10,379 nt of DNA. Source: a bacterium. Lineage in GTDB: Bacteria; Latescibacterota; UBA2968. This document shows positions 1 to 6,654 of this stretch, in pieces. The number at the start of each line of letters is the position of its first letter. Position 1 is the stretch's first letter. The translations under genes were made by a program, and so were the position numbers. The notes under the pieces were generated by a model. The model did no database searches. It saw nothing but the letters and a program-made list of their open reading frames with translations, and was not told where the DNA came from. The stretch is from the NCBI GenBank assembly GCA_027296045.1, contig JAPUJS010000177.1, positions 1 through 10,379 of the forward strand, given 5' to 3'.

Positions 1-3
1 TTG

Positions 4-44
4 TGAGGCCAATGGCTGTTTCTTGCCGGACGGCACTGGCCTCA
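4..44. repeat. Inverted repeat at the left edge (8-bp arms)
   Basis: Arms TGAGGCCA (4-11) and TGGCCTCA (37-44) are perfectly complementary and enclose a small inner hairpin, TGCC (24-27) with GGCA (32-35). Neither strand has a T-run on its 3' side, so it is not a convincing terminator. A plus-strand frame is open from base 2 to a TAG at 50-52 and could be the last 16 codons of a gene entering from the left. Another frame is equally open, so no CDS is called. Bases 53-155 show nothing recognisable. Confidence 0.4.
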
Positions 45-155
45 AAAGTTAGGATCGCGTAATTCAGGCTGGATCGTGTCTCAAGTGGAATTCTCACGGC
101 TCCGGTTGATCTGGCTGTGTTATGGAATGCAATCTACCGAGAAAACTGGGTCGGT

Positions 156-197
156 AAAAAGAGAGGCACTTGCAAAATAAGATGCAAGTGCCTCTTT
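156..197 (-). terminator. Rho-independent terminator of the GT2-deacetylase-methyltransferase operon
   Basis: A perfect 13-bp stem pairs 162-174 with 183-195 around an 8-base loop. On the minus strand the stem is followed by C and then five Ts (160-156). It begins about 25 bp beyond the stop codon of the minus-strand methyltransferase, where an operon terminator is expected. On the plus strand the stem is followed only by TT and C, so rightward termination would be weak. Confidence 0.85.
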
Positions 198-222
198 CAA
201 TATGGATTCTATTTTGTCGGCT

Positions 223-819
223 TTAGGATCGGGATAAAATGATCAGATGATCGTTGTAAAATGGCAATCCGGATTTGATGAACTGGACCTTGAGATTTAG
301 TGCATGAGCGATCTGACGCCACTCTTCTTTTGAGAAGAAAGTGAGTCGGGTTTGCTGGACCCTGGTGCGGCCGATGCGGATCATGGTGAACTCGTGGAGG
401 CGGGTCAGGTAATAGCCCATATGCCAGGAACGGAGGGTGTCTCGGGCGATGATTTTTTGAACGCTGGCGCTTGTGGCCAGTTTTTTCAAACAATCCATTT
501 GGGCGGTGGCTTCAAAATAGTGCAGCACGTCGATCATGAGGACAATCTGTTGATGGACACTTTCGACATGTTGCAGGTCGGACACTTCAAACTGCAGTTT
601 GGGGTGGTTGCCATAGCGGGATTGAGCCACCTGGATTTTATGGATATCGTGGTCGATGCCTGTTGCGCTGCACGCCGGTTTTTGGGTAACGAGTGCAGCG
701 CACAAATCTCCGTAGCCGCATCCCAGATCCAGTACGGTCGTGCCGTCTTCGATGTGACGCAGGATCTGTTCGGGGGCCTGAAACAGGGATCTGAGGTGCT
801 GGTAGAGCCGATCCCACAT
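223..819 (-). CDS. Class I SAM-dependent methyltransferase
   Basis: This 198-residue protein has the class I methyltransferase fold signature. Motif I, VLDLGCGYGD, is at residues 29-38 (the SAM-binding glycine loop). The acidic end of strand 2 is at GID, 54-56, and a further Asp at 81 fits the adenine-contacting position. LMIDVLHYF at 94-102 fits motif IV. The substrate cannot be read from sequence. The open frame extends upstream to 1179, but the ATG at 819 is chosen because AGGAG lies 7 bases ahead of it and the extra N-terminal residues are Pro/Arg/His-rich antisense-like sequence. The start overlaps the deacetylase stop by one base (TGATG), indicating translational coupling. As the last gene of a GT2-deacetylase-methyltransferase operon it may methylate the sugar or lipid product of that pathway; this is inference. 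It is short for the family, with room for little beyond the core Rossmann domain. Confidence 0.88.
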   Translation of the reverse strand: MWDRLYQHLRSLFQAPEQILRHIEDGTTVLDLGCGYGDLCAALVTQKPACSATGIDHDIHKIQVAQSRYGNHPKLQFEVSDLQHVESVHQQIVLMIDVLHYFEATAQMDCLKKLATSASVQKIIARDTLRSWHMGYYLTRLHEFTMIRIGRTRVQQTRLTFFSKEEWRQIAHALNLKVQFIKSGLPFYNDHLIILSRS

Positions 820-1595
820 CAGGTTTCTCCTGGGGTTTGGATGCAGGAAAGCAGGGCCTGGTATTCTTGTGTCCGGCCTTTGACATAGGGCTCGTTGGGC
901 AGGTGTTGAGAGGCAAATCCGGGGTGGGTGACAAATTCGGCATTTTGATGTTGAAACTGATGCAAGAGTGTCTGCAATAGACCCGGATAATCTCCACCTG
1001 TGGCCAGGGGCATGATCACCAGGTTGGGACAGTAGCTCAACCCGGCCCGATCCAGAGAGGCTTTCATGGCAAGACCGCAAGTATAGAGGGTGAGTATCCT
1101 GGGAATCTGGCTGATGAACCCATATTTGACGAGGGCGTACACATAACCGGGGAAGTGCCGGAAACGCATGGTCAAGCAACGTACGTGTTCGATGTTTTGG
1201 TGTTGGGCAACGTGGATGAGGGCGTGGAGGATTCGGGGAATGAGGTGAACGTGGTGGTGTGTATCCAAGAAGGAAATAGCAAGCCCGCGGGATTTCAGGA
1301 GGGCAAGTTGCTGGGAAATTTGGGCGATCAGGACGTCGGTGGATAGACGCCTTTTGAGGCTGGCCCGTAGCAATTGCCAGGGACTGGGCGGGTGGTTCTG
1401 CGTCTGTTTGGGCCAGGGTGTTGTCAGGTTGACATGCAGGCCGGTTTCGACATGGTTGCTCAATTTAGGCAACTCGGTCGGGTAGGTGGGATTGGCCAAC
1501 ACGCTTACTTTGTTCACAATCTTCTTTTTTGTGAGTTCCTGGATGGCCCGGTCGATTTCTGGATCTAGGCCGTAGTCGTCGGCAGCGAGTGTCAT
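819..1595 (-). CDS. ChbG/HpnK (YdjC) family carbohydrate deacetylase-like protein
   Basis: This 258-residue protein matches the YdjC/ChbG/HpnK family in length and motifs. It begins almost directly with LAADDYGLD (residues 3-11), the N-terminal Asp-containing metal/catalytic motif. Next come LHVNL (53-57, metal-binding His54), DTHHHVHLIP (111-120, the second His cluster) and a C-terminal HPGF (224-227). Known family members remove N-acetyl groups from chitooligosaccharides (ChbG) or act on the hopanoid sugar headgroup (HpnK). The substrate here is unknown, but an N-acetylated sugar on a lipid carrier would suit the neighbours. There is no signal peptide, so a cytoplasmic location is likely. 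The ATG at 1595 is chosen because the conserved N-terminal motif starts there and GGAG precedes it by about 5 bases. Open frame upstream to 1796 is antisense noise over the GT2. The start is 2 bp after the GT2 stop and the end overlaps the methyltransferase start by 1 bp. Confidence 0.92.
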   Translation of the reverse strand: MTLAADDYGLDPEIDRAIQELTKKKIVNKVSVLANPTYPTELPKLSNHVETGLHVNLTTPWPKQTQNHPPSPWQLLRASLKRRLSTDVLIAQISQQLALLKSRGLAISFLDTHHHVHLIPRILHALIHVAQHQNIEHVRCLTMRFRHFPGYVYALVKYGFISQIPRILTLYTCGLAMKASLDRAGLSYCPNLVIMPLATGGDYPGLLQTLLHQFQHQNAEFVTHPGFASQHLPNEPYVKGRTQEYQALLSCIQTPGET

Positions 1596-1597
1596 GA

Positions 1598-2386
1598 TTA
1601 CTCCGCTTCTTGTGTGATGGAGGGGCTGCATGGAGCAGTTTTCAGATAAAACCCGGTCCACTTTTTGAAGACAATGCGAAACAGGCTGAGGCTCATGAGG
1701 AGTGTGTGTTTTACAAAATTTCCCATGCCCATTTCCGACTCGTAGTAAAAGGTCAGGGGAACCGATGTGATTTGTCGATTGTTTGCCTGGGCGCAAACCA
1801 GCAGGTCGACGTCGAAGGCAAATCCGTTGATGGTCATTTTGTCGAAGCAGAGGGTTGCGGTTTCCCGATCAAACCCCTTCAGGCCGGCCTGGGTGTCGGC
1901 CAAGTTGAGGCGGGTGATCTGGTTGATGATCCAGTTGTAAAAACGGCCGCCGGTATGGCGGATATAAATATAGGACAGATTTTGAGGACGGATGTGATAG
2001 ATGCTGTCCGGATGCATTCGACTTCCCACTACAAAGTGGGCTTTTTGATTGACCAGGTGGGCAATGACATGGTCGATGTTTTCGAAGGCATAGGGCAGGT
2101 CACAGTCTGTGAATACCAGAAACTGTCCTTTGGCAAGTCGAACGCCTTCTTTGATGGCGGCCCCTTTTCCCTTGTTTTGTTTCAGGTGTATATACTGGAA
2201 GCCGTCTGTGCTGGGCGATTGGGCCAAAAATTGTTCGATGATCTCGTGGGTATCATCCCGGCTCCCGTCGTTGACCAGGATGATTTCCTGTATGGATGGC
2301 GTATCGGCTATATATTGGGCGAGACGCTCCAGGTTTTTCCGAAGAAATGCTTCTGCCTGGTATATGGGAAGGATCAGAGAGACCAC
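1598..2386 (-). CDS. GT2 glycosyltransferase, polyprenyl/dolichyl-phosphate sugar synthase-like
   Basis: This 262-residue GT-A fold enzyme has VSLILPIYQ at the N-terminus, NDGSRDDT (39-46) for nucleotide binding, DCD (94-96) as the metal-binding DxD, GSR (121-123), DTQAGLKGF (164-172) and GFAFDVDLL (188-196). The DTQ-x-GxKGF and F-x-D-D/V-x-L blocks are characteristic of dolichyl-phosphate glucose/mannose synthases, which move a sugar from a nucleotide donor to a polyprenyl phosphate. No transmembrane segment is evident; the amphipathic stretch around 224-248 may contact the membrane. It is the first gene of a three-gene minus-strand operon and is divergent from a GT-C enzyme that could use its product. 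The start codon is GTG, with no clear Shine-Dalgarno; the frame stays open upstream, but that sequence does not resemble the family. Sugar identity (Glc, Man, GlcNAc or other) is not determinable, although the deacetylase next door suggests an N-acetylated sugar (inference). Confidence 0.88.
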   Translation of the reverse strand: MVSLILPIYQAEAFLRKNLERLAQYIADTPSIQEIILVNDGSRDDTHEIIEQFLAQSPSTDGFQYIHLKQNKGKGAAIKEGVRLAKGQFLVFTDCDLPYAFENIDHVIAHLVNQKAHFVVGSRMHPDSIYHIRPQNLSYIYIRHTGGRFYNWIINQITRLNLADTQAGLKGFDRETATLCFDKMTINGFAFDVDLLVCAQANNRQITSVPLTFYYESEMGMGNFVKHTLLMSLSLFRIVFKKWTGFYLKTAPCSPSITQEAE

Positions 2387-2447
2387 GGCGTGTGTTCCAA
2401 TTGTTCGGTTCTGTTTTTGGTGCTGGGCGAAAATCGGAATGAAATAT

Positions 2448-2476
2448 ATATTAAATAAGATTTAATTCCAGGACAA
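2448..2476 (-). promoter_or_regulatory. Possible promoter for the minus-strand GT2 operon
   Basis: Read leftward, TTGTCC (2476-2471) and TAATAT (2453-2448) are separated by exactly 17 bases within an AT-rich stretch. Each box matches the sigma-70 consensus at 4 of 6 positions, so this is weak evidence. It would leave a leader of roughly 55 bases before the GTG start. The whole divergent spacer (2387-2587) also has to serve the rightward gene. A rightward -10-like TATACT at 2510-2515 has no acceptable -35 box at the correct distance, so no plus-strand promoter is called. Confidence 0.3.
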
Positions 2477-2587
2477 CTTCGTGCAGGCGGGGAAAAACCG
2501 AACGATCTGTATACTGGAACAGGTATTCGGACATCCGTCGTTTTGTAGAGGTTCGGGAGTCCTGATTTCCCAATCGGATTTGTGTGC

Positions 2588-5059
2588 ATGCAATCTTTCG
2601 ATGAAACCGATACCGGTTCCCATGTCTGGCATCGTCTCTTCTGTGGGCTTGCTGCCATTTATGGCGTGTTGATTCTACTGACGTTTTGGGAATATGGAAT
2701 CACCACAGATGAGCCGCTTCATGTTGGGTATGGAGAACATATCTTCCGGTGGTATCAGAGCGGGTTTTCGGACCGGACGGTTTTTATTTCCACCAATCTC
2801 TGGCTTTATGGTGGACTTTTCGATCCGCTCGTGCAGGGGATCCGTCAAGGGGTCCCGATGGATGTCTACGATCTCCGACACCTGATGTGCGCGTTGGTCG
2901 GATGGGTTGGGGTGGTTGGGGCCTATAGGATCGGAACGCAATTGGGTGGGCGAAAGGTGGGTTTGCTGGCTGCATTGTTTCTGGTGTTGACACCTCGCTA
3001 CTACGGACACGCCTTCAACAATACCAAGGATATTCCGTTTGCAGTAGGGTATTTGTGGGGGCTTTCTTTTTTGGTACAGGGGGTGGGTTCTTTGCCACGT
3101 TTGCCGTGGCATCTGGTGGGCAAGATTGGGTTGGCCATTGGGCTGACCCTGGGGATTCGGGCAAGTGGATTGGTGCTGGTTGCCTATCTGGGATTGTTTT
3201 TCGGCATTCGGTATCTACAGCTCGTGCGGGAAGGACAGGTGGGGGTCTTAGAAGGAAAAGCGCTGGCGGTTCGGGTGGTGTCCATCGGGGCGATTGCGTA
3301 TGGCGTCCTGTTTCCCTTTTATCCCTGGTTGCACATCCATCCTTTGACGGGTATCTGGGACAGCTTTCGAGCCTTTGCGGACTTTCCCGAGGTTCATCAG
3401 AATTTTTTCGAAGGGCGATACATCCGAAGTACGGAGATCCCCCGGGTGTATGCGGTGCAATGGTTGTTGTTGACGCTTCCGGAATTTGTCCTCCTGGGTC
3501 TGTGTGGTCTGCTCGGGCTCCGATGGAAACAGGTGCGAAGCGCTCAGGCGGTTCAGCTGGCGCTGCTAGGCTTTGCCGCAGTATTCCCCTTGCTGTTTGG
3601 GGCACTGACCCACACGCCGTTGTTGAATGGCATCCGGCACATGATGTTTGTGGTCCCTCCACTGGTCATTTTGAGTGCCGCAGGTGTTCAAGCCGCAGTA
3701 GATCGGGTTTCGGGCTGGATGAGACAAACTTTGATCCTGGGATTTTTCGCACTTGTGCTCATGGTTTTCGCGGATATGATTCGATTGCATCCCAATCAGT
3801 ATGTGTATTTCAATCGCATCTTTGCAGGCGGGTTGGAAAAGGCATCGACGCGTTACGATACGGATTATTGGAACCACAGCTACAAGCAGGGGTTGAAGTG
3901 GATTGAAAATCAAACCCACGCATCCGATCCAAAGCTGAGGATTGGGAGCCTGTATGAAAATGTTCGGTATATGGTAGACACGACGCGCTTTGAATTTACG
4001 GATATGCCGGAAGACGCCGATTTTTATCTGGGCAACCCTCGATTGGATTCCCACCGTGCCATTCCTGGAGAGACGATCCATGTGGTTCGGGCGACGGGCG
4101 TTCCTCTGCTTTATGTGATTCGTCCAGATAGCAGCTGGAGACAAGATCCGTTCTTTATCGATGCGCCGGTGATGCATTACCGATTGGGGAATTACTATGG
4201 GGCGCGTGGCGATCTGGAATCCGCGCTTCAATCCTATCGGCAGGTGTTGTTGCTGATGTCGAGGGGGTTGCGGGCTGTAGAGGTGGACAGTGTCGGGGTT
4301 TATTACAAGATGGGCAATATCAGCCTGGGACTGGATCGATATACGGATGCGATGGGATATTTTGAACCGATTCAAAACGTGAATGCATTTGCCGGGAGTA
4401 TTGCAAATAATCTGGGTCATTATTTTTTGGGCAAAAAGGCCTATGCCCAGGCGCTGGAGTGGTATCAGCAGGCCGTCCGCAATGCCCCTGGATTTTATGT
4501 GGCGCGTGTCAATCTTGGAAATATGTACTTGAAGGTTGGCCAGATGGAAGAGGCTATTGCATCTTATTGGGAGGCGGCTCAGCTGGAGCCATCCGATTCG
4601 GAACAGCAGTATCGGATGGGCATGTATCTCTACCAGCTCGAACGCTACGACAAAGCAACCGTCTGTTTTGAGCGGGTTGCCCGTGTTCGATATGCGGATG
4701 CGGAAAGCTACTACAATTTGGGGCTTTCACGCGCTGGCCAGAAGGATTATGGAGGGGCGCGTCGGGACTTTGAAAAGGCAGTCCAATTGGCACCGGATCA
4801 TGAAGAGGCCTACCGGAGTTTGGGCACGGTTTGTATGTATCTGGAAGATTATGGGGCAGCGACAAGGGCTTATCAAGCGGCCGGTCGGATTGCACCCGGT
4901 CGGGTTTATTTGCATTTGATGTTGGGAGAAGCGTATGTAAAAATGCAGCAGTATGACAGCGCGAAGGCGGCTTTTGAACAGGTCCTGGAGATTGATCCTG
5001 AACATGAGGTTGCGCTTCGGAAACAACGTGCTCTGGAGACCATGAACCTGTCGCCTTAA
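2588..5059 (+). CDS. GT-C (PMT/GT39-like) membrane glycosyltransferase fused to about eight TPRs
   Basis: This 823-residue protein has two halves. Residues 1 to about 400 are a polytopic membrane domain of about ten hydrophobic segments, with an acidic pair TTDE (Asp41-Glu42) in the first external loop. That is where PMT/ArnT-type GT-C enzymes carry the catalytic Asp/Glu. Other marked blocks are RYYGHAFNN-KDIPFA (137-152), FEGRY (274-278), an IRH motif (349-351) and YVYFNRIFAGGL (405-416). A linker of about 110 residues follows, then eight TPR-like units at about 526-808, near 34-residue spacing, with typical LG-Y and P-D positions. Such enzymes take a sugar from a polyprenyl phosphate; TPRs normally bind partner proteins. 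The ATG at 2588 is preferred to the GTG at 2582, although neither has a good ribosome site. It is divergent from the GT2 and paralogous to the gene at 6676-8736. Acceptor and sugar are unknown. Confidence 0.88.
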   Translation: MQSFDETDTGSHVWHRLFCGLAAIYGVLILLTFWEYGITTDEPLHVGYGEHIFRWYQSGFSDRTVFISTNLWLYGGLFDPLVQGIRQGVPMDVYDLRHLMCALVGWVGVVGAYRIGTQLGGRKVGLLAALFLVLTPRYYGHAFNNTKDIPFAVGYLWGLSFLVQGVGSLPRLPWHLVGKIGLAIGLTLGIRASGLVLVAYLGLFFGIRYLQLVREGQVGVLEGKALAVRVVSIGAIAYGVLFPFYPWLHIHPLTGIWDSFRAFADFPEVHQNFFEGRYIRSTEIPRVYAVQWLLLTLPEFVLLGLCGLLGLRWKQVRSAQAVQLALLGFAAVFPLLFGALTHTPLLNGIRHMMFVVPPLVILSAAGVQAAVDRVSGWMRQTLILGFFALVLMVFADMIRLHPNQYVYFNRIFAGGLEKASTRYDTDYWNHSYKQGLKWIENQTHASDPKLRIGSLYENVRYMVDTTRFEFTDMPEDADFYLGNPRLDSHRAIPGETIHVVRATGVPLLYVIRPDSSWRQDPFFIDAPVMHYRLGNYYGARGDLESALQSYRQVLLLMSRGLRAVEVDSVGVYYKMGNISLGLDRYTDAMGYFEPIQNVNAFAGSIANNLGHYFLGKKAYAQALEWYQQAVRNAPGFYVARVNLGNMYLKVGQMEEAIASYWEAAQLEPSDSEQQYRMGMYLYQLERYDKATVCFERVARVRYADAESYYNLGLSRAGQKDYGGARRDFEKAVQLAPDHEEAYRSLGTVCMYLEDYGAATRAYQAAGRIAPGRVYLHLMLGEAYVKMQQYDSAKAAFEQVLEIDPEHEVALRKQRALETMNLSP

Positions 5060-5775
5060 AGCCACCCGCGCAATCGATATACCAGCAGGCCGATATATTC
5101 GTGACAGATCGATCTGAGTTGTGCCAGGTTGGTCCAGGAAAACAGTCTGTATCGGACGATTTCTTTGGGCAGAAAAGTATGCGGAATGACTTCGAACCCC
5201 TGTTTTTGCCACACAGCGGTTGCCCGGGGAATATGAGACCAGGAAGAGACCAGAATAATTTTGCGGATACCCCGGTCTTGCAGGCGTGGGGCGCTGCGCA
5301 CGGCTTCGTGATAGGTGGTTTGGCCCGAGATCATCTGGAGGGCCGTGTCGGGAACGCCCATACCGAGGGCAATGATTTTCATGGCCTTTGCCGCACCCAG
5401 GCTGTCGGTGGGGCTGAATCCTGTGAGCAAGAGGAGGGGTGCCCGGCGCTCTTCTATATAGATCTTTGCGCCCATATAGGCACGTTCTGTGGAGCCAGAG
5501 GTTGGAATGCCTGCCGGGGTTGCGCTGGCCCCGAGCACAACGATCGCATCGGCTTTTTGTGGGCTGTTGGGGGGGATCCAGGATTTGAGGGGGGCGGCGA
5601 TCAGGGCATAGACGGGATAGCTGGTGAGGGCGGCACACAGAAGAAATCCGGCAAGGCTAGATTGAAAGGCAGTCGAGATCTTCTGCCGATATGTGATCCA
5701 GGCCGTGATGCCCAGCGGGATCAGAACCAGCAGGGGCGAGAAGATCAAGGCTTCGATGAGGTGTTTGAGTTCCAT
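5056..5775 (-). CDS. YdcF/DUF218 family membrane-anchored protein (ElyC/SanA-like)
   Basis: This 239-residue protein has two N-terminal hydrophobic segments (about 8-28 and 40-62) followed by a DUF218 domain. That domain includes ADAIVVLGAS (75-84), TGFSPTDSLGAAKAM (118-132), GVP (140-142) and ILVSSWSHIPRA (174-185), with the family's Ser-x-x-His-x-x-Arg-Ala pattern. Relatives such as ElyC and SanA affect envelope or peptidoglycan-precursor metabolism, but the reaction of most members is unknown. The usual acidic S-x-N-T-x-E-N-A block is replaced by GQTTYHEAV (151-159). The ATG at 5775 is used because the first hydrophobic segment follows directly; an in-frame ATG at 5799 would add eight residues and sits in the loop of the upstream terminator hairpin. 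Its stop overlaps the stop of the convergent GT-C gene by 4 bp (5056-5059). No own promoter is visible, so expression may rely on read-through from the HU gene. Confidence 0.85.
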   Translation of the reverse strand: MELKHLIEALIFSPLLVLIPLGITAWITYRQKISTAFQSSLAGFLLCAALTSYPVYALIAAPLKSWIPPNSPQKADAIVVLGASATPAGIPTSGSTERAYMGAKIYIEERRAPLLLLTGFSPTDSLGAAKAMKIIALGMGVPDTALQMISGQTTYHEAVRSAPRLQDRGIRKIILVSSWSHIPRATAVWQKQGFEVIPHTFLPKEIVRYRLFSWTNLAQLRSICHEYIGLLVYRLRGWL

Positions 5776-5818
5776 AAAAATAAATACCCCCGCCGGCATG
5801 CGTATCCAGCGGGGGTTT
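5776..5818 (-). terminator. Rho-independent terminator of the HU gene, abutting the YdcF start codon
   Basis: Read leftward, CCCCCGC (5815-5809) pairs with GCGGGGG (5793-5787) across a 15-base loop. The stem is preceded by AAA and followed by the T-rich run TATTTATTTTT (5786-5776). It begins 15 bp past the HU stop codon. The T-run ends directly at the ATG of the YdcF-like gene (5775), and the only G-rich, ribosome-site-like sequence for that start is the 3' arm of this stem. Confidence 0.8.
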
Positions 5819-5833
5819 ACAGGGTTGTGTTTT

Positions 5834-6160
5834 TTACTGCGCCATGTCTTTCAATTTCTTCAGAGCCGTGATCCGCACACTGGTGGAGGCAGGTTTGGCT
5901 TTGAACATGGTCTCTTCACCCGTAAAAGGATTGATGCCTTTGCGGGCTTTGCGGGCCGGCTTCTTCACGGTCCGAATCTTGAGCAGACCGGGCAATGAGA
6001 ATTCACCGACCGAGCGTTTTTTGACATGTCGCTCGATGACCGAACTGAGTTCTTCCAGAACATTGCCGACGTCTTTTTTCGACATGCCGGTGTTTTCGGC
6101 GATTTCGGCGAGAATCTGGGATTTGGTCATTTTCTTTCTTACGGCTGTTGCTTTTGCCAT
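5834..6160 (-). CDS. HU/IHF family histone-like DNA-binding protein
   Basis: This 108-residue basic protein has the HU layout. A helical dimerisation half (MTKSQILAEIAENTGMSKKDV, about 11-31, then VLEELSSVIERHV) is followed by GEFSLPGLLKIRTV (52-65). The DNA-binding beta-arm carries a GINPFTGEE block (75-83), equivalent to the intercalating RNPxTGE proline tip (Pro78), and the C-terminus ends in a KLKDM helix. It binds and bends DNA as a dimer in the nucleoid. It differs from the usual 90-residue HU by a Lys/Ala-rich N-terminal extension of about ten residues and extra basic residues before the arm (KKPARKARK). The ATG at 6160 is favoured by GGAGGG 4-5 bases upstream. An internal ATG at residue 11 has a poor ribosome site. 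It has its own promoter and terminator and is effectively monocistronic. Confidence 0.95.
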   Translation of the reverse strand: MAKATAVRKKMTKSQILAEIAENTGMSKKDVGNVLEELSSVIERHVKKRSVGEFSLPGLLKIRTVKKPARKARKGINPFTGEETMFKAKPASTSVRITALKKLKDMAQ

Positions 6161-6229
6161 GTTACCCTCCCCCGAGGTAAATGGTGTTGATGAATGAGGC
6201 CGATTGGGCCCGGTGATTTTCGGCTCTTA

Positions 6230-6258
6230 AGTTTAAGATAAGTGTTGCCCTGTGTCAA
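6230..6258 (-). promoter_or_regulatory. Sigma-70-type promoter of the HU gene
   Basis: Read leftward, a perfect -35 box TTGACA (6258-6253) is followed after 17 bases by TAAACT (6235-6230), a 4 of 6 match to the -10 consensus. Transcription would start near 6223 and give a leader of about 60 bases ending in a strong GGAGGG ribosome site at 6170-6165. A short GCCGA/TCGGC dyad occurs in the leader, but no known leader motif is recognised. Confidence 0.65.
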
Positions 6259-6483
6259 GAGAGGAAATGCATTTTATCCCATTATCACAGGCTATGGGCA
6301 TTCAGGATGGGTTGGACATGGAAGATTGTGCCAGGCACTATGGGCCCCTGGAGACCCTCCAGAAGCCGATTGACACAGATCTTTTTGCTGACGACTGTTG
6401 CCGGGATTTTGCAGGGGGGAAAAAATAGGAACCCGTTTTCGATGTCGGGCGTTTAATCCGTACACTTCAACTCCAATACTCCA

Positions 6484-6512
6484 AGCGTTGATTGTGAAGA
6501 GCGTTGATTGTG
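6484..6512. repeat. Tandem direct repeat, 13 bases twice at a 16-base period
   Basis: AGCGTTGATTGTG occurs at 6484-6496 and again, identically, at 6500-6512, separated by AAG. The second copy contains the 5' arm of the terminator at 6500-6536, so the first copy could compete for the same 3' arm. It could be a recent slippage duplication, a two-site operator or an alternative RNA pairing element. Confidence 0.8.
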
Positions 6513-6536
6513 CCGCAGCAGATCAGCGCTTTTTTT
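6500..6536 (+). terminator. Rightward Rho-independent terminator, first of three
   Basis: AGCGTTGAT (6500-6508) pairs with ATCAGCGCT (6522-6530) in a 9-bp stem with a single G-U pair. The stem runs into a 7-base T-run (6530-6536). No plus-strand gene lies upstream in the interval, so it probably ends a non-coding transcript. Confidence 0.65.
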
Positions 6537-6599
6537 ATGCCAAATCTGAAACTTTTCCGGGATGCCGGACGTCTGAATCTATAACCACGCAACATCCCG

Positions 6600-6641
6600 A
6601 TAAGGTGCTGGTTTTTCCCTCCCTACCAGCACCTTATTTTT
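6600..6641 (+). terminator. Rightward Rho-independent terminator, second of three
   Basis: A perfect 12-bp stem joins 6600-6611 (ATAAGGTGCTGG) to 6626-6637 (CCAGCACCTTAT) across a 14-base pyrimidine-rich loop, and TTTT (6638-6641) follows. On the minus strand the stem is not followed by Ts, so it is oriented rightward. Confidence 0.65.
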
Positions 6642-6654
6642 GTACACATTTCTT

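Noticed and set aside
4..60. Integron attC-like element at the left edge
   Set aside because: There is an inverted repeat followed by GTTAGGA, but it does not fit GTTRRRY and no matching RYYYAAC site is visible, so the resemblance is superficial.
820..1179. N-terminal extension of the methyltransferase frame up to 1179
   Set aside because: The extra 120 residues are antisense-like, overlap the deacetylase entirely, and the ATG at 819 has a good AGGAG site and the expected fold boundary.
1610..2458. 282-codon plus-strand open frame
   Set aside because: It is antisense to the GT2 gene, has no family resemblance and no ribosome site; the minus-strand frame carries all GT2 motifs.
3055..3906. 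283-codon plus-strand open frame inside the large GT-C gene
   Set aside because: Gly/Arg/Ser-rich shifted frame of a G-rich gene; the main frame is uninterrupted and well conserved with its paralogue.
6370..6398. Rightward promoter for the candidate small RNA based on TTGACA at 6370-6375
   Set aside because: At 16-18 bases spacing the -10 position reads GACTGT or similar, with no useful match to TATAAT.
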